A stretch of DNA of 64,000 nucleotides from Aurantimonas sp965217685 (GTDB lineage Bacteria; Pseudomonadota; Alphaproteobacteria; Rhizobiales; Rhizobiaceae): positions 806,001 to 870,000 of the forward strand of contig CBDCIZ010000003.1 in NCBI GenBank assembly GCA_965217685.1. The letters run 5' to 3'. The position numbers and the translations under genes are program-made. This document shows, one piece after another, positions 26,105 through 35,286 of this stretch. Each line of letters opens with the position of its first letter. Within the stretch, counting starts at the first letter, position 1. Below the pieces are notes generated by a model, which was given only the letters and a program-made list of their open reading frames with translations, was not told the origin of the DNA and ran no database searches.

Positions 26105-26899
26105 ATGCGCTGGGAACGTCTTACCACACGCGAAATCCGGGACCTGCCGCGCACCGTCCCGGTGATCGTCAACGTCGCGGCCATCGAGCAACACGGGCCG
26201 CATCTGCCGCTCGACACCGATGCAGTGATCGGCGGGGCGTTTCTCGACGCGCTGGAAGCTCAAGCCGGTGACGACGTGCTGATCCTGCCCCAGGTCAAGG
26301 TCTGCTGCTCAGAGCATCACATGGACTTTCCCGGCACCCTCAGCATCGGGCATCGCAGCTTCCTCGACTATGTCGGCGCGATCCTCCAATCCGTCGTCCG
26401 GCATGGCTTCCGCAATCTGGTGATCTTCAACAGCCATGGCGGCAACCAGGCCGTCGGCCAGGTGCTCCTTGAGGAGTTCGGCGCCTCCCATCGCGATTGC
26501 CGTATCGCGATGCTGACCTGGTGGCGGCTTGCCGGTCCGGAGATCGCGAAGATCCGCGAGAGCAGCTTTGCCGGCGCCAACCACGCCTGCGAACTCGAAA
26601 CCTCGTTGATGCTGCACATTGATCCGGAGGCGGTGCGCCAACCCGACCATCTTCCGGCCATGAGCTACGTTCCGACCCATGACTGGGCCAATGCGGACAT
26701 GATCCTGCCGGCCCGCGGCGCGTTGTTTCGCTCGATGGCGGAGATGTCCGACGGGCTGGGCATCGTCGGCGACGCATCCCTGGCGACCGCCGCCAAGGGC
26801 CGAGCGATCATCGATGTGGTGACCGAACAACTTCTCGCTGTCGTCCGTGACCTCTCGGGCGCGTCTTCCAACGCAAATCTTGAAACCCATGGAGACTGA
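26105..26899 (+). CDS. creatininase-family amidohydrolase
   Basis: A 264-residue protein with the creatininase metal-site motifs: AAIEQHGPHLPLDTDAVIGG (Glu, His, Asp), CSEHHMDFPGTLSI, FNSHGGNQAVGQVL and ANHACELETSLML (Glu). The family hydrolyses cyclic or linear amides (creatinine, 3-dehydro-scyllo-inosose hydrolysis by IolN, mycofactocin peptide by MftE), so the exact substrate cannot be read off. The Trp normally in HAGEWETS is replaced by Leu in HACELETS. Nine bases separate it from the enolase-family gene and the binding protein follows three bases after its stop. Confidence 0.87.
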   Translation: MRWERLTTREIRDLPRTVPVIVNVAAIEQHGPHLPLDTDAVIGGAFLDALEAQAGDDVLILPQVKVCCSEHHMDFPGTLSIGHRSFLDYVGAILQSVVRHGFRNLVIFNSHGGNQAVGQVLLEEFGASHRDCRIAMLTWWRLAGPEIAKIRESSFAGANHACELETSLMLHIDPEAVRQPDHLPAMSYVPTHDWANADMILPARGALFRSMAEMSDGLGIVGDASLATAAKGRAIIDVVTEQLLAVVRDLSGASSNANLETHGD

Positions 26900-26902
26900 G
26901 AC

Positions 26903-28441
26903 ATGTTGAAGGCATTGGCAAAAACCTGCCTAGCGGCGACGATGGCGCTTGGCGCGCTCGTCACCTCGGGCGCGCCGGTGATGGCACAGGACAAACCCGG
27001 CGGCATCATCACGGTCGCAACGATCGGCGAGCCGAACACGCTCGACCCGATGGCTGCGACGGGTGATCTCCTGGGCATGATCACCCAGCATTTCCTCGAA
27101 ACGCTCTATACGTTCGACAAGGAATGGAACGTCACGCCGCTGCTGGCGGCCGACATGCCCGAGATTTCCGATGACGGAAAGACGGTGACGCTTCCCCTGC
27201 GCCAGGGCATCAAGTTCCACAACGGCAAGACCATGACCGCCGATGACGTCGTGGCGTCGCTGGAGCGCTGGCTCAAGATCGCCTCGCGCGGCCAGCTCGT
27301 CGCCGACAAGGTGGAAAAGATCGAGGCGGTCGATGCCGACACCGTAAGGATTTCACTGAACGCGCCCTTCGGCCCGCTCCCGGCGCTGCTCGCCTTCAAC
27401 AATTCGGCCGCTGTTATCCTGCCGAAGGAAACCCTCGCCGACCCGCTGACCGAGTTCATCGGCACCGGCCCCTTCATGTTGAAGGAGCGCCGTCCCGACC
27501 AGTATATCCAGCTGGTGCGCTTCCCCGACTACAAGCCGCTGGACGGCGAAGCGGACGGTTTCGGCGGCCATCGCGAGGCGCTTCTCGACGAGGTGCGGTT
27601 CGTGCCGGTTCCCGACGCCAATACACGAGTGGAAGGTGCTGTCGCAGGGCAGTACGATTACGCCGAGCTTCTTCCCGTCGAATCCTACGACCGGCTGACC
27701 GGGCAGACCGAGCCGATGCTGACGGAGTCCTTCGGCTGGCCGATGTTCATCATGAACACCAAACAGGGGATCATGACGGATCAGAACATGCGCAAGGCGG
27801 TTCAGGCCCTTCAGAACTCCGACGATCTGCTGCTGGCAGCCTTCGGCGAGCAACGCTTCTTCAAGGTCGATGGTGCGATGTATCCTAAGGGTTATGTCTG
27901 GCGCAACGAGGCCGGGATCGACGCTTATAACCAGGGCGATATCGAAAAGGCGAAGTCCCTCGCCGAAAAAGCCGGTTACAAGGGCGAGCCGATCCGCATC
28001 CTGACGAGCCGGCAATACGAATTCCACTACAAGATGGCTCAGGTTCTCGACGCCTATCTGAAGTCCGCCGGCCTCAAGTCCGAACTGGACGTCGTCGACT
28101 GGGCGACCCTCGTGCAGCGACGTGCCGATCCGGCGCTGTGGGACATCTTCATCACCCACAGCCCGTTCCTGCCGGATCCGGCACTCATCGCACCGCTGCC
28201 TGCAAGCTATCCCGGCTGGTGGTCGACGCCGGAGAAGGAAAAACTCCTGACGGCACTCAACACCGAGACGGACCTGGAAAAACGCGAGAAGATCTGGTCC
28301 GACATCCAAGGTCTCATTTACGAGCAGGCGCCCTTTTACAAGGTCGGCGACTTTGCCGCCCTGGCCGCCAAGTCGTCCAAAGTGAAAGGCTTCGAAGCCT
28401 CGCCCTGGCCCTATTTCTGGAACGTTTCGATTTCGAAGTAA
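26903..28441 (+). CDS. ABC peptide/opine-type substrate-binding protein (SBP family 5)
   Basis: A 512-residue periplasmic protein with a signal peptide (MLKALAKTCLAATMALGALV through APVMAQ). The mature part has IGEPNTLDPMAATGDLLGMI, LLAADMPEISDDGKTVTLPL and the family 5 signature LRQGIKFHNGKTMTADDVVA. It binds peptides, opines, glutathione or similar charged compounds for the DppBCDF-like transporter encoded next. Its place directly after the two enzymes suggests it captures their substrate. Confidence 0.9.
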   Translation: MLKALAKTCLAATMALGALVTSGAPVMAQDKPGGIITVATIGEPNTLDPMAATGDLLGMITQHFLETLYTFDKEWNVTPLLAADMPEISDDGKTVTLPLRQGIKFHNGKTMTADDVVASLERWLKIASRGQLVADKVEKIEAVDADTVRISLNAPFGPLPALLAFNNSAAVILPKETLADPLTEFIGTGPFMLKERRPDQYIQLVRFPDYKPLDGEADGFGGHREALLDEVRFVPVPDANTRVEGAVAGQYDYAELLPVESYDRLTGQTEPMLTESFGWPMFIMNTKQGIMTDQNMRKAVQALQNSDDLLLAAFGEQRFFKVDGAMYPKGYVWRNEAGIDAYNQGDIEKAKSLAEKAGYKGEPIRILTSRQYEFHYKMAQVLDAYLKSAGLKSELDVVDWATLVQRRADPALWDIFITHSPFLPDPALIAPLPASYPGWWSTPEKEKLLTALNTETDLEKREKIWSDIQGLIYEQAPFYKVGDFAALAAKSSKVKGFEASPWPYFWNVSISK

Positions 28442-28501
28442 GCCGATACCGGCGGGCCCCAGCGTCCGCCGGACCCTCCTTTGACTTCACAGGAAGGCGC
28501 G

Positions 28502-29443
28502 ATGGCCAGCTACGTCCTCAAACGATTCACCGGAATGATCGTCGTCCTGTTCGTCGTGGCGACCATCGTTTTCGTGATCGTGCGCATTGCGCCAGGCGAT
28601 CCGGCGGCCGTCATGCTCGGGCCCGATGCGACGCCTGCGGATATCGTGGCGCTGCGCGACCGGCTCGGTCTCAACAGCCCCATCCTCGTTCAATACGGGG
28701 TCTATCTCGGACAGATCCTGACCGGCAATCTCGGCGATTCCATCTTCCTGAACATGCCGGTGCTGACCGCCCTCGGTCAGCGGGCCGAGCCGACCTTCTT
28801 CCTCACCCTGTTCTCGATCCTCATCGCTACCGTCATCGCCCTGCCCATCGGCATCCTGTCGGCCTATCATCGCGGCAGCCTTTTCGATCAGGCCTCGACG
28901 ACCCTGGCCATGTTCGCCGCCAGCGTGCCGAGCTTCTGGCTCGCGCTGATCCTGATCCAGGTCTTCGCGGTCCGGCTCGGCTGGTTTCCCGTTGCCGGTT
29001 ACGGCGGTCCGGGCACGTCCCTCTTCGAGCGGTTGCATCACCTGGTCTTGCCGGCCGTCACGCTGGGCGTGGTGAGCTCGGCACTGATCCTGCGCTTCAC
29101 CCGCGCTTCGATGCTCGATGTCCTAGATGACGACTACATCCGGACTGCTCGATCGAAGGGGATGGCCGAAACACCCGTCATCCTCAAACACGCCTTCAAG
29201 AACGCACTGATCCCGATCCTGACGGTTATCGGCATCACCGCCGCTCTCCTGATATCGGGGGCAATCGTGACCGAAACGGTGTTCGGTCTTCCCGGTGTCG
29301 GCAATCTTGTCGTGTCCGCTGTCCTGCGCCGAGACTATCCGGTGATCCAAGGCGCGCTTCTCGTGGTTGCCGCTCTCTACGTCCTGATCAACTTCGCCAT
29401 CGACATGCTGTATCTCGTCATCGATCCGCGGGTGCGATTCTGA
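28502..29443 (+). CDS. ABC permease, DppB type
   Basis: About 313 residues, six helices. ASYVLKRFTGMIVVLFVVAT is the characteristic DppB/OppB N-terminal helix, and the EAA loop is DYIRTARSKGMAETPVILKH. The TETVFGLPGVGNLVVSAVLR segment is diagnostic of the BPD_transp_1 DppB group. ATG 28502 is chosen because AGGAAGG precedes it; an in-frame ATG 21 bases earlier is weaker. Stop and the dppC start overlap as TGATG. Confidence 0.9.
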   Translation: MASYVLKRFTGMIVVLFVVATIVFVIVRIAPGDPAAVMLGPDATPADIVALRDRLGLNSPILVQYGVYLGQILTGNLGDSIFLNMPVLTALGQRAEPTFFLTLFSILIATVIALPIGILSAYHRGSLFDQASTTLAMFAASVPSFWLALILIQVFAVRLGWFPVAGYGGPGTSLFERLHHLVLPAVTLGVVSSALILRFTRASMLDVLDDDYIRTARSKGMAETPVILKHAFKNALIPILTVIGITAALLISGAIVTETVFGLPGVGNLVVSAVLRRDYPVIQGALLVVAALYVLINFAIDMLYLVIDPRVRF

Positions 29444-30309
29444 TGTCCGTTCCCGCCGCTGCACGACCCCGCCGATCCCTTGCCCTCGCGAAAATCCTGC
29501 ACGAGCGAAAGCCACTCGCCCTTGGTGCAATGCTTCTCCTGATCATTGTCGTGCTGTGCGTGTTCGCCCCGCTCTTTGCGCCTTACGACCCCAACAAGCT
29601 GTCGATCGCCAATCGCCTGATCGCACCTAGAGCCGACCATATCTTCGGCACCGACGAATTTGGCCGCGACGTCTTCACCCGCGCGATCTACGCCGGCCGG
29701 ACCTCCCTGACGATCGGGGCGACGGCAACGATCTTCGCCTCGGTGATCGGCATCGCGCTCGGGCTCGTGGCGGGCTTTTTTCGCAGCACCGACGTCGTCA
29801 TCGCCCGTATCATCGACGCGATGATGGCCTTTCCCGACATCCTGCTCGCCATAGCCCTCGTCGCCGCCCTCGGCCCCTCCGCCGCGACCGTCATCGTCGC
29901 CCTCGGCATCGTCTATACGCCGCGCCTCGCCCGCATCGTCCGCGCCTCCACCTTCGTCGTGCGTGAACTGCCCTATGTCGAGGCCGCCCGCGCGCTTGGT
30001 GTGCCGACATGGCGCATCCTCTACCGCCACGTTTTGCGCAACCTCCTGTCGGTCATCATGGTCCAGGCGACCTTCATCTTCGCCTACGCCATGCTCGCGG
30101 AAGCGAGCCTCACATTCCTCGGCGTCGGCGTGAGCCCGGACATTCCGACCTGGGGCACGATGATCTCCGCCGGACGACAGTATGTCGGGCAGGCCGACTG
30201 GATGACCGTCTTCCCCGGTCTTGCGATCATTCTGTCGGTGATGTCGCTGCAACTCGTCGGCGATGGTCTGCGCGATCTCCTAGACCCTCGCCTGCGCAAG
30301 GATCTTTGA
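29443..30309 (+). CDS. ABC permease, DppC type
   Basis: A 288-residue permease with the DppC N-terminal helix (ALGAMLLLIIVVLCVFAPLF), then HIFGTDEFGRDVFTRAIYAG and EAA loop YVEAARALGVPTWRILYRHV. The C-terminal LTFLGVGVSPDIPTWGTMIS is standard for OppC/DppC proteins. It forms the inner-membrane pore with the DppB-type partner. Coupled to dppB by a one-base overlap. Confidence 0.9.
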   Translation: MSVPAAARPRRSLALAKILHERKPLALGAMLLLIIVVLCVFAPLFAPYDPNKLSIANRLIAPRADHIFGTDEFGRDVFTRAIYAGRTSLTIGATATIFASVIGIALGLVAGFFRSTDVVIARIIDAMMAFPDILLAIALVAALGPSAATVIVALGIVYTPRLARIVRASTFVVRELPYVEAARALGVPTWRILYRHVLRNLLSVIMVQATFIFAYAMLAEASLTFLGVGVSPDIPTWGTMISAGRQYVGQADWMTVFPGLAIILSVMSLQLVGDGLRDLLDPRLRKDL

Positions 30310-30310
30310 G

Positions 30311-31363
30311 ATGACGCAGATTGGGGCCCCGGCGAACACGGGACTGGCGCCTGCCTCGTCCGATGCCGTCACGCTGAAAGTGACCGGCTTGAAGACTCAC
30401 TTCCGTATCGGTTCGACCGTCGCCAAGGCAGTGGACGACGTCGACCTGACGGTGCGCCAGGGCAAGACCCTCGCCGTCGTGGGCGAATCCGGCTCCGGCA
30501 AGTCGGTGACCAGCCTTTCGGTGATGCGGCTACTCGCCCCGTCCGCGACGATCGTCGACGGCGCAATGACGTTCAAGCGCCGGGACGGCACGACAGTCGA
30601 CCTTGCCAAGGCGGACAATCGCACAATGCGCAAGATCCGCGGACAGGAGATCGCGATGATCTTCCAGGAGCCGATGACGAGCCTCAATCCGCTTTATACG
30701 GTCGGCGACCAGATTATCGAGATGATCCGCCTGCACGAAACGGTCTCCCGGTCGCAAGCACGCGAGCGGGCGCAGCGTATGCTCGAACTCGTCGAGATCG
30801 CCTCGCCGGAGAAGCGCCTCGACGACTACCCGCATTCCATGTCCGGCGGCATGCGCCAAAGGGTAATGATTGCGCTGGCCCTGGCCTGCAACCCTTTCCT
30901 CCTGATCGCAGACGAACCGACCACCGCCCTCGACGTCACGATCCAGGCGCAAATCCTCGAACTGCTGCGCCGGCTGCAGCAGGAGATGGGGATGAGCATT
31001 TTGTTCGTCACCCATAATCTCGGCGTCGTTGCGGAAATCGCCGACGACGTCGCTGTCATGTATGCCGGCAAGGTCGTCGAGCAGGCGCCGGTCGGGACTC
31101 TCTTCAAGGCCCCGCGCCACCCTTATACGAAAGGGCTGATCGCCTGTATTCCCGATCCCGCGCGCGACCGGGATGCGACGGGACAAAGACGGTTGCTCAC
31201 CCCGATTCCCGGCTCCGTACCCAGCGTGACGAACCTGCCCCGGGGTTGTGCCTATGCCGATCGCTGCCCCTTGGTGGTGGCGCAGTGCCTTGCGGAAAGC
31301 CCCCCGCTAATTCCGGTCGAGGCGCTGCATTCCACCCGCTGCTGGAGGCACGAGGACGTATGA
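30311..31363 (+). CDS. ABC ATPase, DppD type
   Basis: A 350-residue ATPase. Walker A GESGSGKS at about residues 58-65, Q-loop IFQEPMTSLNPLYTVGDQI, signature MSGGMRQRVMIALAL, Walker B LLIADEPTTALDVT, and a C-terminal oligopeptide-transporter domain with Cys residues CAYADRCPLVVAQC that in relatives bind an iron-sulfur cluster. It energises import with the DppF-type partner. Starts one base after the dppC stop; its end overlaps the next gene as ATGA. Confidence 0.9.
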   Translation: MTQIGAPANTGLAPASSDAVTLKVTGLKTHFRIGSTVAKAVDDVDLTVRQGKTLAVVGESGSGKSVTSLSVMRLLAPSATIVDGAMTFKRRDGTTVDLAKADNRTMRKIRGQEIAMIFQEPMTSLNPLYTVGDQIIEMIRLHETVSRSQARERAQRMLELVEIASPEKRLDDYPHSMSGGMRQRVMIALALACNPFLLIADEPTTALDVTIQAQILELLRRLQQEMGMSILFVTHNLGVVAEIADDVAVMYAGKVVEQAPVGTLFKAPRHPYTKGLIACIPDPARDRDATGQRRLLTPIPGSVPSVTNLPRGCAYADRCPLVVAQCLAESPPLIPVEALHSTRCWRHEDV

Positions 31364-32373
31364 GTGAGGCCGATCGGACGGACGAGACGCTCCTGTCGGT
31401 GCGCAATCTCGTCAAGACGTTTCACATCGGGAAGGGCGTCGTTCAAGCGGTCACCGACGTCTCCTTCGACGTCAGGCGCGGCAGGACCACCGGGATCGTC
31501 GGCGAATCCGGCTCGGGCAAGACGACGATCGGGCGCTGCATCATGCGCCTCGTGGAGCCGACGAACGGCGAAGCGCTTTTCGAAGGGGAGGATCTCTTCA
31601 AGGCCTCCCAAAAGCGACTGCGCGAACTTCGAAAGCGACTGCAGTTCATCTTCCAGGACCCCTATTCCAGTCTGAACCCGAAAATGAAGGTCGCCGACAT
31701 CATCGGGGAGGCGATCGACACCCACAAGATCGCTAAAGGCGGCGCGCGACAGGAGATGATCGGCGATCTTCTCGAACGCGTCGGGCTCGATCGTGACCAT
31801 GCCCGCCGCTTCCCGCACGAATTTTCCGGCGGCCAGCGCCAGCGGATCGGCATTGCCCGGGCGCTCGCGGTGCAGCCCGACCTGATCGTCGCCGACGAGC
31901 CGATCTCGGCCCTCGACGTTTCCGTTCAGGCGCAGATTCTCAACCTGTTGCAGTCGCTCCAGAACGAACTGGGACTGACGACGGTCTTCATCTCCCACGA
32001 CCTGACCGTCGTCGAATATCTTTGCGACGACGTCGTCGTCCTCTATCTCGGCCGCGTCATGGAAAGCGGGCGTGCAAGAGACATCTACGACAATCCGCGC
32101 CATCCTTATACGCGGGCGCTTCTTTCGAGTTCGCCGCTGCCCGATCCCGAACGCCGCCGCGAACGCATCGTCCTGAAGGGCGACATTCCAAGCCCGATCT
32201 CGCCGCCCTCGGGCTGCGTCTTCCGAACGCGCTGCCCGGACGCGATCGATGCTTGCGCCAACGCCGTTCCACCGGTCGAGGAAGTCGGCAAAAACCACAT
32301 CGTCGCATGCATCAGGCACCATGAACTGCCTGCCTGGTCGCCCGCGCAGAACCAAACGAAAGAAACCACATGA
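31360..32373 (+). CDS. ABC ATPase, DppF type
   Basis: About 337 residues from the ATG at 31360, which overlaps the dppD stop. Walker A GESGSGKTTIGR, Q-loop FIFQDPYSSLNPKMKVADII, signature FSGGQRQRIGIARAL, Walker B LIVADEPISALDVS, and the C-terminal Cys motif CVFRTRCPDAIDAC are all present. Second ATPase of the Dpp-type importer. A longer frame beginning at 31246 is rejected since it would run through dppD. The stop overlaps the RidA gene as ATGA, so all genes from the binding protein on look coupled. Confidence 0.9.
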   Translation: MSEADRTDETLLSVRNLVKTFHIGKGVVQAVTDVSFDVRRGRTTGIVGESGSGKTTIGRCIMRLVEPTNGEALFEGEDLFKASQKRLRELRKRLQFIFQDPYSSLNPKMKVADIIGEAIDTHKIAKGGARQEMIGDLLERVGLDRDHARRFPHEFSGGQRQRIGIARALAVQPDLIVADEPISALDVSVQAQILNLLQSLQNELGLTTVFISHDLTVVEYLCDDVVVLYLGRVMESGRARDIYDNPRHPYTRALLSSSPLPDPERRRERIVLKGDIPSPISPPSGCVFRTRCPDAIDACANAVPPVEEVGKNHIVACIRHHELPAWSPAQNQTKETT

Positions 32374-32834
32374 CGCCCGATGAAAAGCTAGCTGCGCTCG
32401 GCCTGACCCTCCCGCCTGTACCCGCGCCGATCGCCAATTTTGTCACCCACGTCGAGGAGGGATCGCTTCTCTACCTGTCAGGCCAAGGGCCGAGAAACCA
32501 CGACGGCCATATGGCAACCGGGAAGGTCGGCGCCGGCGTCTCCGTCGAGGAGGCTTACCAGCATGCACAACTGACCGGCCTCAATCTCCTCGCGGTGATG
32601 AAGCACGCCCTTGGCGATCTCAGCCGCGTGGAGCGCGTGGTCAAGCTTCTCGGCATGGTCAATGCCGACCCGCTCTTTTCCGATCATCCGAAAGTCATCA
32701 ACGGATGTTCCGACCTGATGGTCGAGGTATTCGGCGATGCTGGACGCCACGCCCGATCCGCGGTCGGTTTCGGATCGCTTCCGGGGCAGATTACGGTAGA
32801 AATCGAGGCAATTATCAAATTCAAGAAAAGTTAG
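32370..32834 (+). CDS. RidA/YjgF-family protein
   Basis: A 154-residue member of the larger RidA subfamily (MTPDEKLAALGLTLPPVPAP, LLYLSGQGPRNHDGHMATGK). RidA enzymes hydrolyse reactive enamines/imines to ketones; the catalytic Arg common to active members should lie near the end of strand 4. Here GDAGRHARSAVGFGSLPGQI carries the Arg and Gly-rich turn. As the last gene of the enolase/creatininase/Dpp operon it suggests that an enamine or imine intermediate arises in the pathway. Confidence 0.87.
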   Translation: MTPDEKLAALGLTLPPVPAPIANFVTHVEEGSLLYLSGQGPRNHDGHMATGKVGAGVSVEEAYQHAQLTGLNLLAVMKHALGDLSRVERVVKLLGMVNADPLFSDHPKVINGCSDLMVEVFGDAGRHARSAVGFGSLPGQITVEIEAIIKFKKS

Positions 32835-32969
32835 AGCGGCTCGGCCGGGCTTTCGACCTCATCACGTCTCGTCATATCCGCGTCGTATCGCTGACGAGAG
32901 TTCGCTTACCAGCATCACCCTGCTTCGTCGTAAACGCAGGCGACGCCGCTGGGGCGTTAAAGCGGTGTT

Positions 32970-33071
32970 TGAACCCGCCTTCAGGCGGAGGAGATCGAGC
33001 AGACCAGCGCAGATCGTTAAATGGCCGGTACCGTTCGAGCCGAGGAGAGCGACAACCTCACCCCGTCGGAA
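32970..33071 (-). pseudogene. fragment of a Liv-type ABC ATPase gene
   Basis: Minus-strand translation gives RRGEVVALLGSNGTGHLTIC, then AGLLDLLRLKAGS. This aligns with the Walker A region of branched-chain amino acid ABC ATPases (RRGEVVALLGSNGAGKTT...ISGLL...AGS), but the essential GK[ST] is GHL here and the rest of the protein is gone. It sits in the gap between the RidA gene and a MarR gene and just overlaps the latter. A small relic of a lost transporter gene. Confidence 0.5.
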
Positions 33072-33525
33072 GCGATCGGCGCGGCTCGACATCCTCAAGC
33101 GTATCGAGATTTTTATAGATCTGTTTTACGGCGTCCTTGAGCCAGGCAATCTCTTCCTCCGAGAACGAACTCGTGCCGATTTGTTCGAACTCTGCCGCGA
33201 TCGGCATGAGTTTGACCACGAGCCTCTGGCCCTCCCGAGTGAGGTCAATCCGCACGGTCCGCCCGTTCTCTTCAGGACGGATACGCGAAACCAGGCCCCG
33301 CTGCCTCATTGTGGTGATGAGTCGCGATAGCGTCGACAGTTCGACCGATATCAGCGAACTCAAATCTCCCAGGCGCTGCGGCCCTTCCTGCTTCAGCACC
33401 GCCATCACACGATACATGGGAAGCGTCAGCCCGTAAGTGTTCAGCCGTTTGGAGAACAATTCGCCAACCCGAACACCGACGCGGTTGAGGAGATACGGGA
33501 AGGAGGTCGTAAAGCGGTAGGTCAT
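33058..33525 (-). CDS. MarR-family regulator of the gamma-resorcylate genes
   Basis: About 155 residues from MTYRFTTSFPYLLNRVGVRV. The winged helix is LGDLSSLISVELSTLSRLIT with wing MRQRGLVSRIRPEENGRTVR. It is divergent from the hydroxylase/decarboxylase operon, as is graR in Rhizobium gamma-resorcylate clusters, so it probably represses that operon until the acid or an intermediate binds. A TTGCA-AA-TGCAA dyad lies in the spacer. A TTG start at 33618 would add 31 residues and is less likely. Confidence 0.85.
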   Translation of the reverse strand: MTYRFTTSFPYLLNRVGVRVGELFSKRLNTYGLTLPMYRVMAVLKQEGPQRLGDLSSLISVELSTLSRLITTMRQRGLVSRIRPEENGRTVRIDLTREGQRLVVKLMPIAAEFEQIGTSSFSEEEIAWLKDAVKQIYKNLDTLEDVEPRRSLPTG

Positions 33526-33606
33526 GATCGTGGCCGTGTCGACATGGATGCATTTATAGATAGCGCCCGCGGCCGCACAAGCGGGAAAGAATTTCAGATG
33601 AAACTC

Positions 33607-33618
33607 TTGCAAATGCAA
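33607..33618. promoter_or_regulatory. candidate MarR operator
   Basis: TTGCAAATGCAA, a 5-base inverted repeat around AA, lies in the spacer between the divergent MarR gene and the resorcinol hydroxylase gene. Assignment to the MarR protein is inference from position only. Confidence 0.4.
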
Positions 33619-33702
33619 TAATCAAGTTGTAGCGTCGATCATGCTGATAACCAGAAGATGTTCGTGACACGGATCGGGAGCTTCGGTTGCAGGGGAATCC
33701 AT

Positions 33703-35274
33703 ATGCCGGAATTCGATATCGCGATCGTCGGCTACGGGCCGACCGGAATGGTGTTGGCGGCCCTGCTCGGCCAGGCCGGACGCAAGGTCGTCGTTCTGGA
33801 ACGATACACCGGGCTTTACAACATGCCCCGCGCGGCGTGCTTCGACGATGAAACCATGCGGACCTACCAGAAGCTCGGTATTGCCGACGAAATGCTGCCG
33901 GGCACGCGGGTGCAGGACGGTTATGAATGGCTCAACGCCAATGGCAAAACCTTAATCAGCATCGCCTACGACAATCCCGGTCACAGCGGCTGGCCGCAGC
34001 AGTACATGATGTTCCAGCCTCACATGGAAGAGGTACTCGACCGGGCTGTGAGGTCGTTACCAACGGTCGAAATACGTCAAGGCGTGACCGTCGACTCGAT
34101 CGACCAGGACACAATCGGTGTGACGCTACAGGGTGAGGGCAAAGACGGGACACGGCACACCGTGACTGCGCGCTATGTCGTCGGCGCCGATGGCGGCAAT
34201 GGTGTCGTGCGTGGCTACTTGGGAGGCGGCATCCAGGACTACGGCTTCTTCGAGAACTGGCTGGTCTGCGACTTCCGCATGCTGCGGGAGGTCGAGGGCC
34301 TTCCCTCCTTCCGTCAGGTCTGCAATCCGGCCCAACCGCAATCCATCGTCAATATCGGACCACATCATCACCGCTTCTCCTTCATGCTCAATCCGGAGGA
34401 CAACCGCGACGAGGCGGTCAAACCCGAGAACGTCTGGAAACGGGTGTCGAACTTCCTGACACGCGAAGATGCCGAACTCATCCGGGTCGCGAACTATATT
34501 TTCCGTTCCAAGATCGCGGACAGGTGGCGCGACCGACGCGTTCTCCTTGCAGGTGACGCCGCGCACGAAATGCCGCCGTTCCTTGCCCAGGGAATGGTCT
34601 CCGGGATCCGCGACAGCCGGAATCTGGCCTGGAAGCTCGAACTGGTGTTGGACGGCCATTGCGACATCATTCTAGACAGCTATCAGCCCGAGCGCGAGCC
34701 GCATGTGCGCTTCATCACCGAAAAGGCGATCGAACTTGGTCAGATCCAGACGATGCGGGATCCGGAGAAGGCAAGGCAACGCGATCAACGCATGCTCGCT
34801 GCCCGCCGCGCCGACCAGAAGCCGGAGAAATTCCGCTTTCCCCCACTGAAGGGCGGCCTGATTGCCGGTCACGGCGGATTGCTGCCTCAGGGAAGGGTTT
34901 CGGACGGCAGGCGGACCGCACTGTTCGACGACATGGCAGGCACGGGCTGGACGGTCATCACGATGGAACCCTCGCTTCTTGCGGCCATCGAAGGCGAGCG
35001 CCTTTCGATTTGGGAAATATTGGACGGCAATACTGTCGTAATCGGCACCGGCCCAGGCCATCTCTCCGACGCGGATGGCATTTTCGAGCGCTGGTTCGGG
35101 GAAAATGAAATCAGCGCGGCCGTCGTGCGTCCTGACCGCTATGTCTATGGCGTGGCACGGAATGCCGAACAACTCCAGGATCTGCTGGATAGCCTGTCGA
35201 AAGCGTTCCCATCGTCGTCTCAGCCCGCCGCCGCCACGCCCGAGTTGACCCGGTCGGCACGACACAGCCAATAA
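33703..35274 (+). CDS. flavoprotein hydroxylase, probable resorcinol hydroxylase (MhpA-like)
   Basis: About 523 residues. FAD motif DIAIVGYGPTGMVLAALLGQ, the GADG motif in VVGADGGNGVVRGYLGGGIQ and the second FAD motif RRVLLAGDAAHEMPPFLAQG place it in the MhpA/PheA class A monooxygenases. Next to gamma-resorcylate decarboxylase and hydroxyquinol dioxygenase its expected job is hydroxylation of resorcinol to hydroxyquinol with NAD(P)H and O2. Note this is a one-component flavoprotein, unlike the two-component GraA/GraD of Rhizobium sp. MTP-10005. ATG 33703 follows AGGGGA; an earlier ATG at 33658 lacks one. Confidence 0.85.
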   Translation: MPEFDIAIVGYGPTGMVLAALLGQAGRKVVVLERYTGLYNMPRAACFDDETMRTYQKLGIADEMLPGTRVQDGYEWLNANGKTLISIAYDNPGHSGWPQQYMMFQPHMEEVLDRAVRSLPTVEIRQGVTVDSIDQDTIGVTLQGEGKDGTRHTVTARYVVGADGGNGVVRGYLGGGIQDYGFFENWLVCDFRMLREVEGLPSFRQVCNPAQPQSIVNIGPHHHRFSFMLNPEDNRDEAVKPENVWKRVSNFLTREDAELIRVANYIFRSKIADRWRDRRVLLAGDAAHEMPPFLAQGMVSGIRDSRNLAWKLELVLDGHCDIILDSYQPEREPHVRFITEKAIELGQIQTMRDPEKARQRDQRMLAARRADQKPEKFRFPPLKGGLIAGHGGLLPQGRVSDGRRTALFDDMAGTGWTVITMEPSLLAAIEGERLSIWEILDGNTVVIGTGPGHLSDADGIFERWFGENEISAAVVRPDRYVYGVARNAEQLQDLLDSLSKAFPSSSQPAAATPELTRSARHSQ

Positions 35275-35286
35275 GGAACCCTGGAA

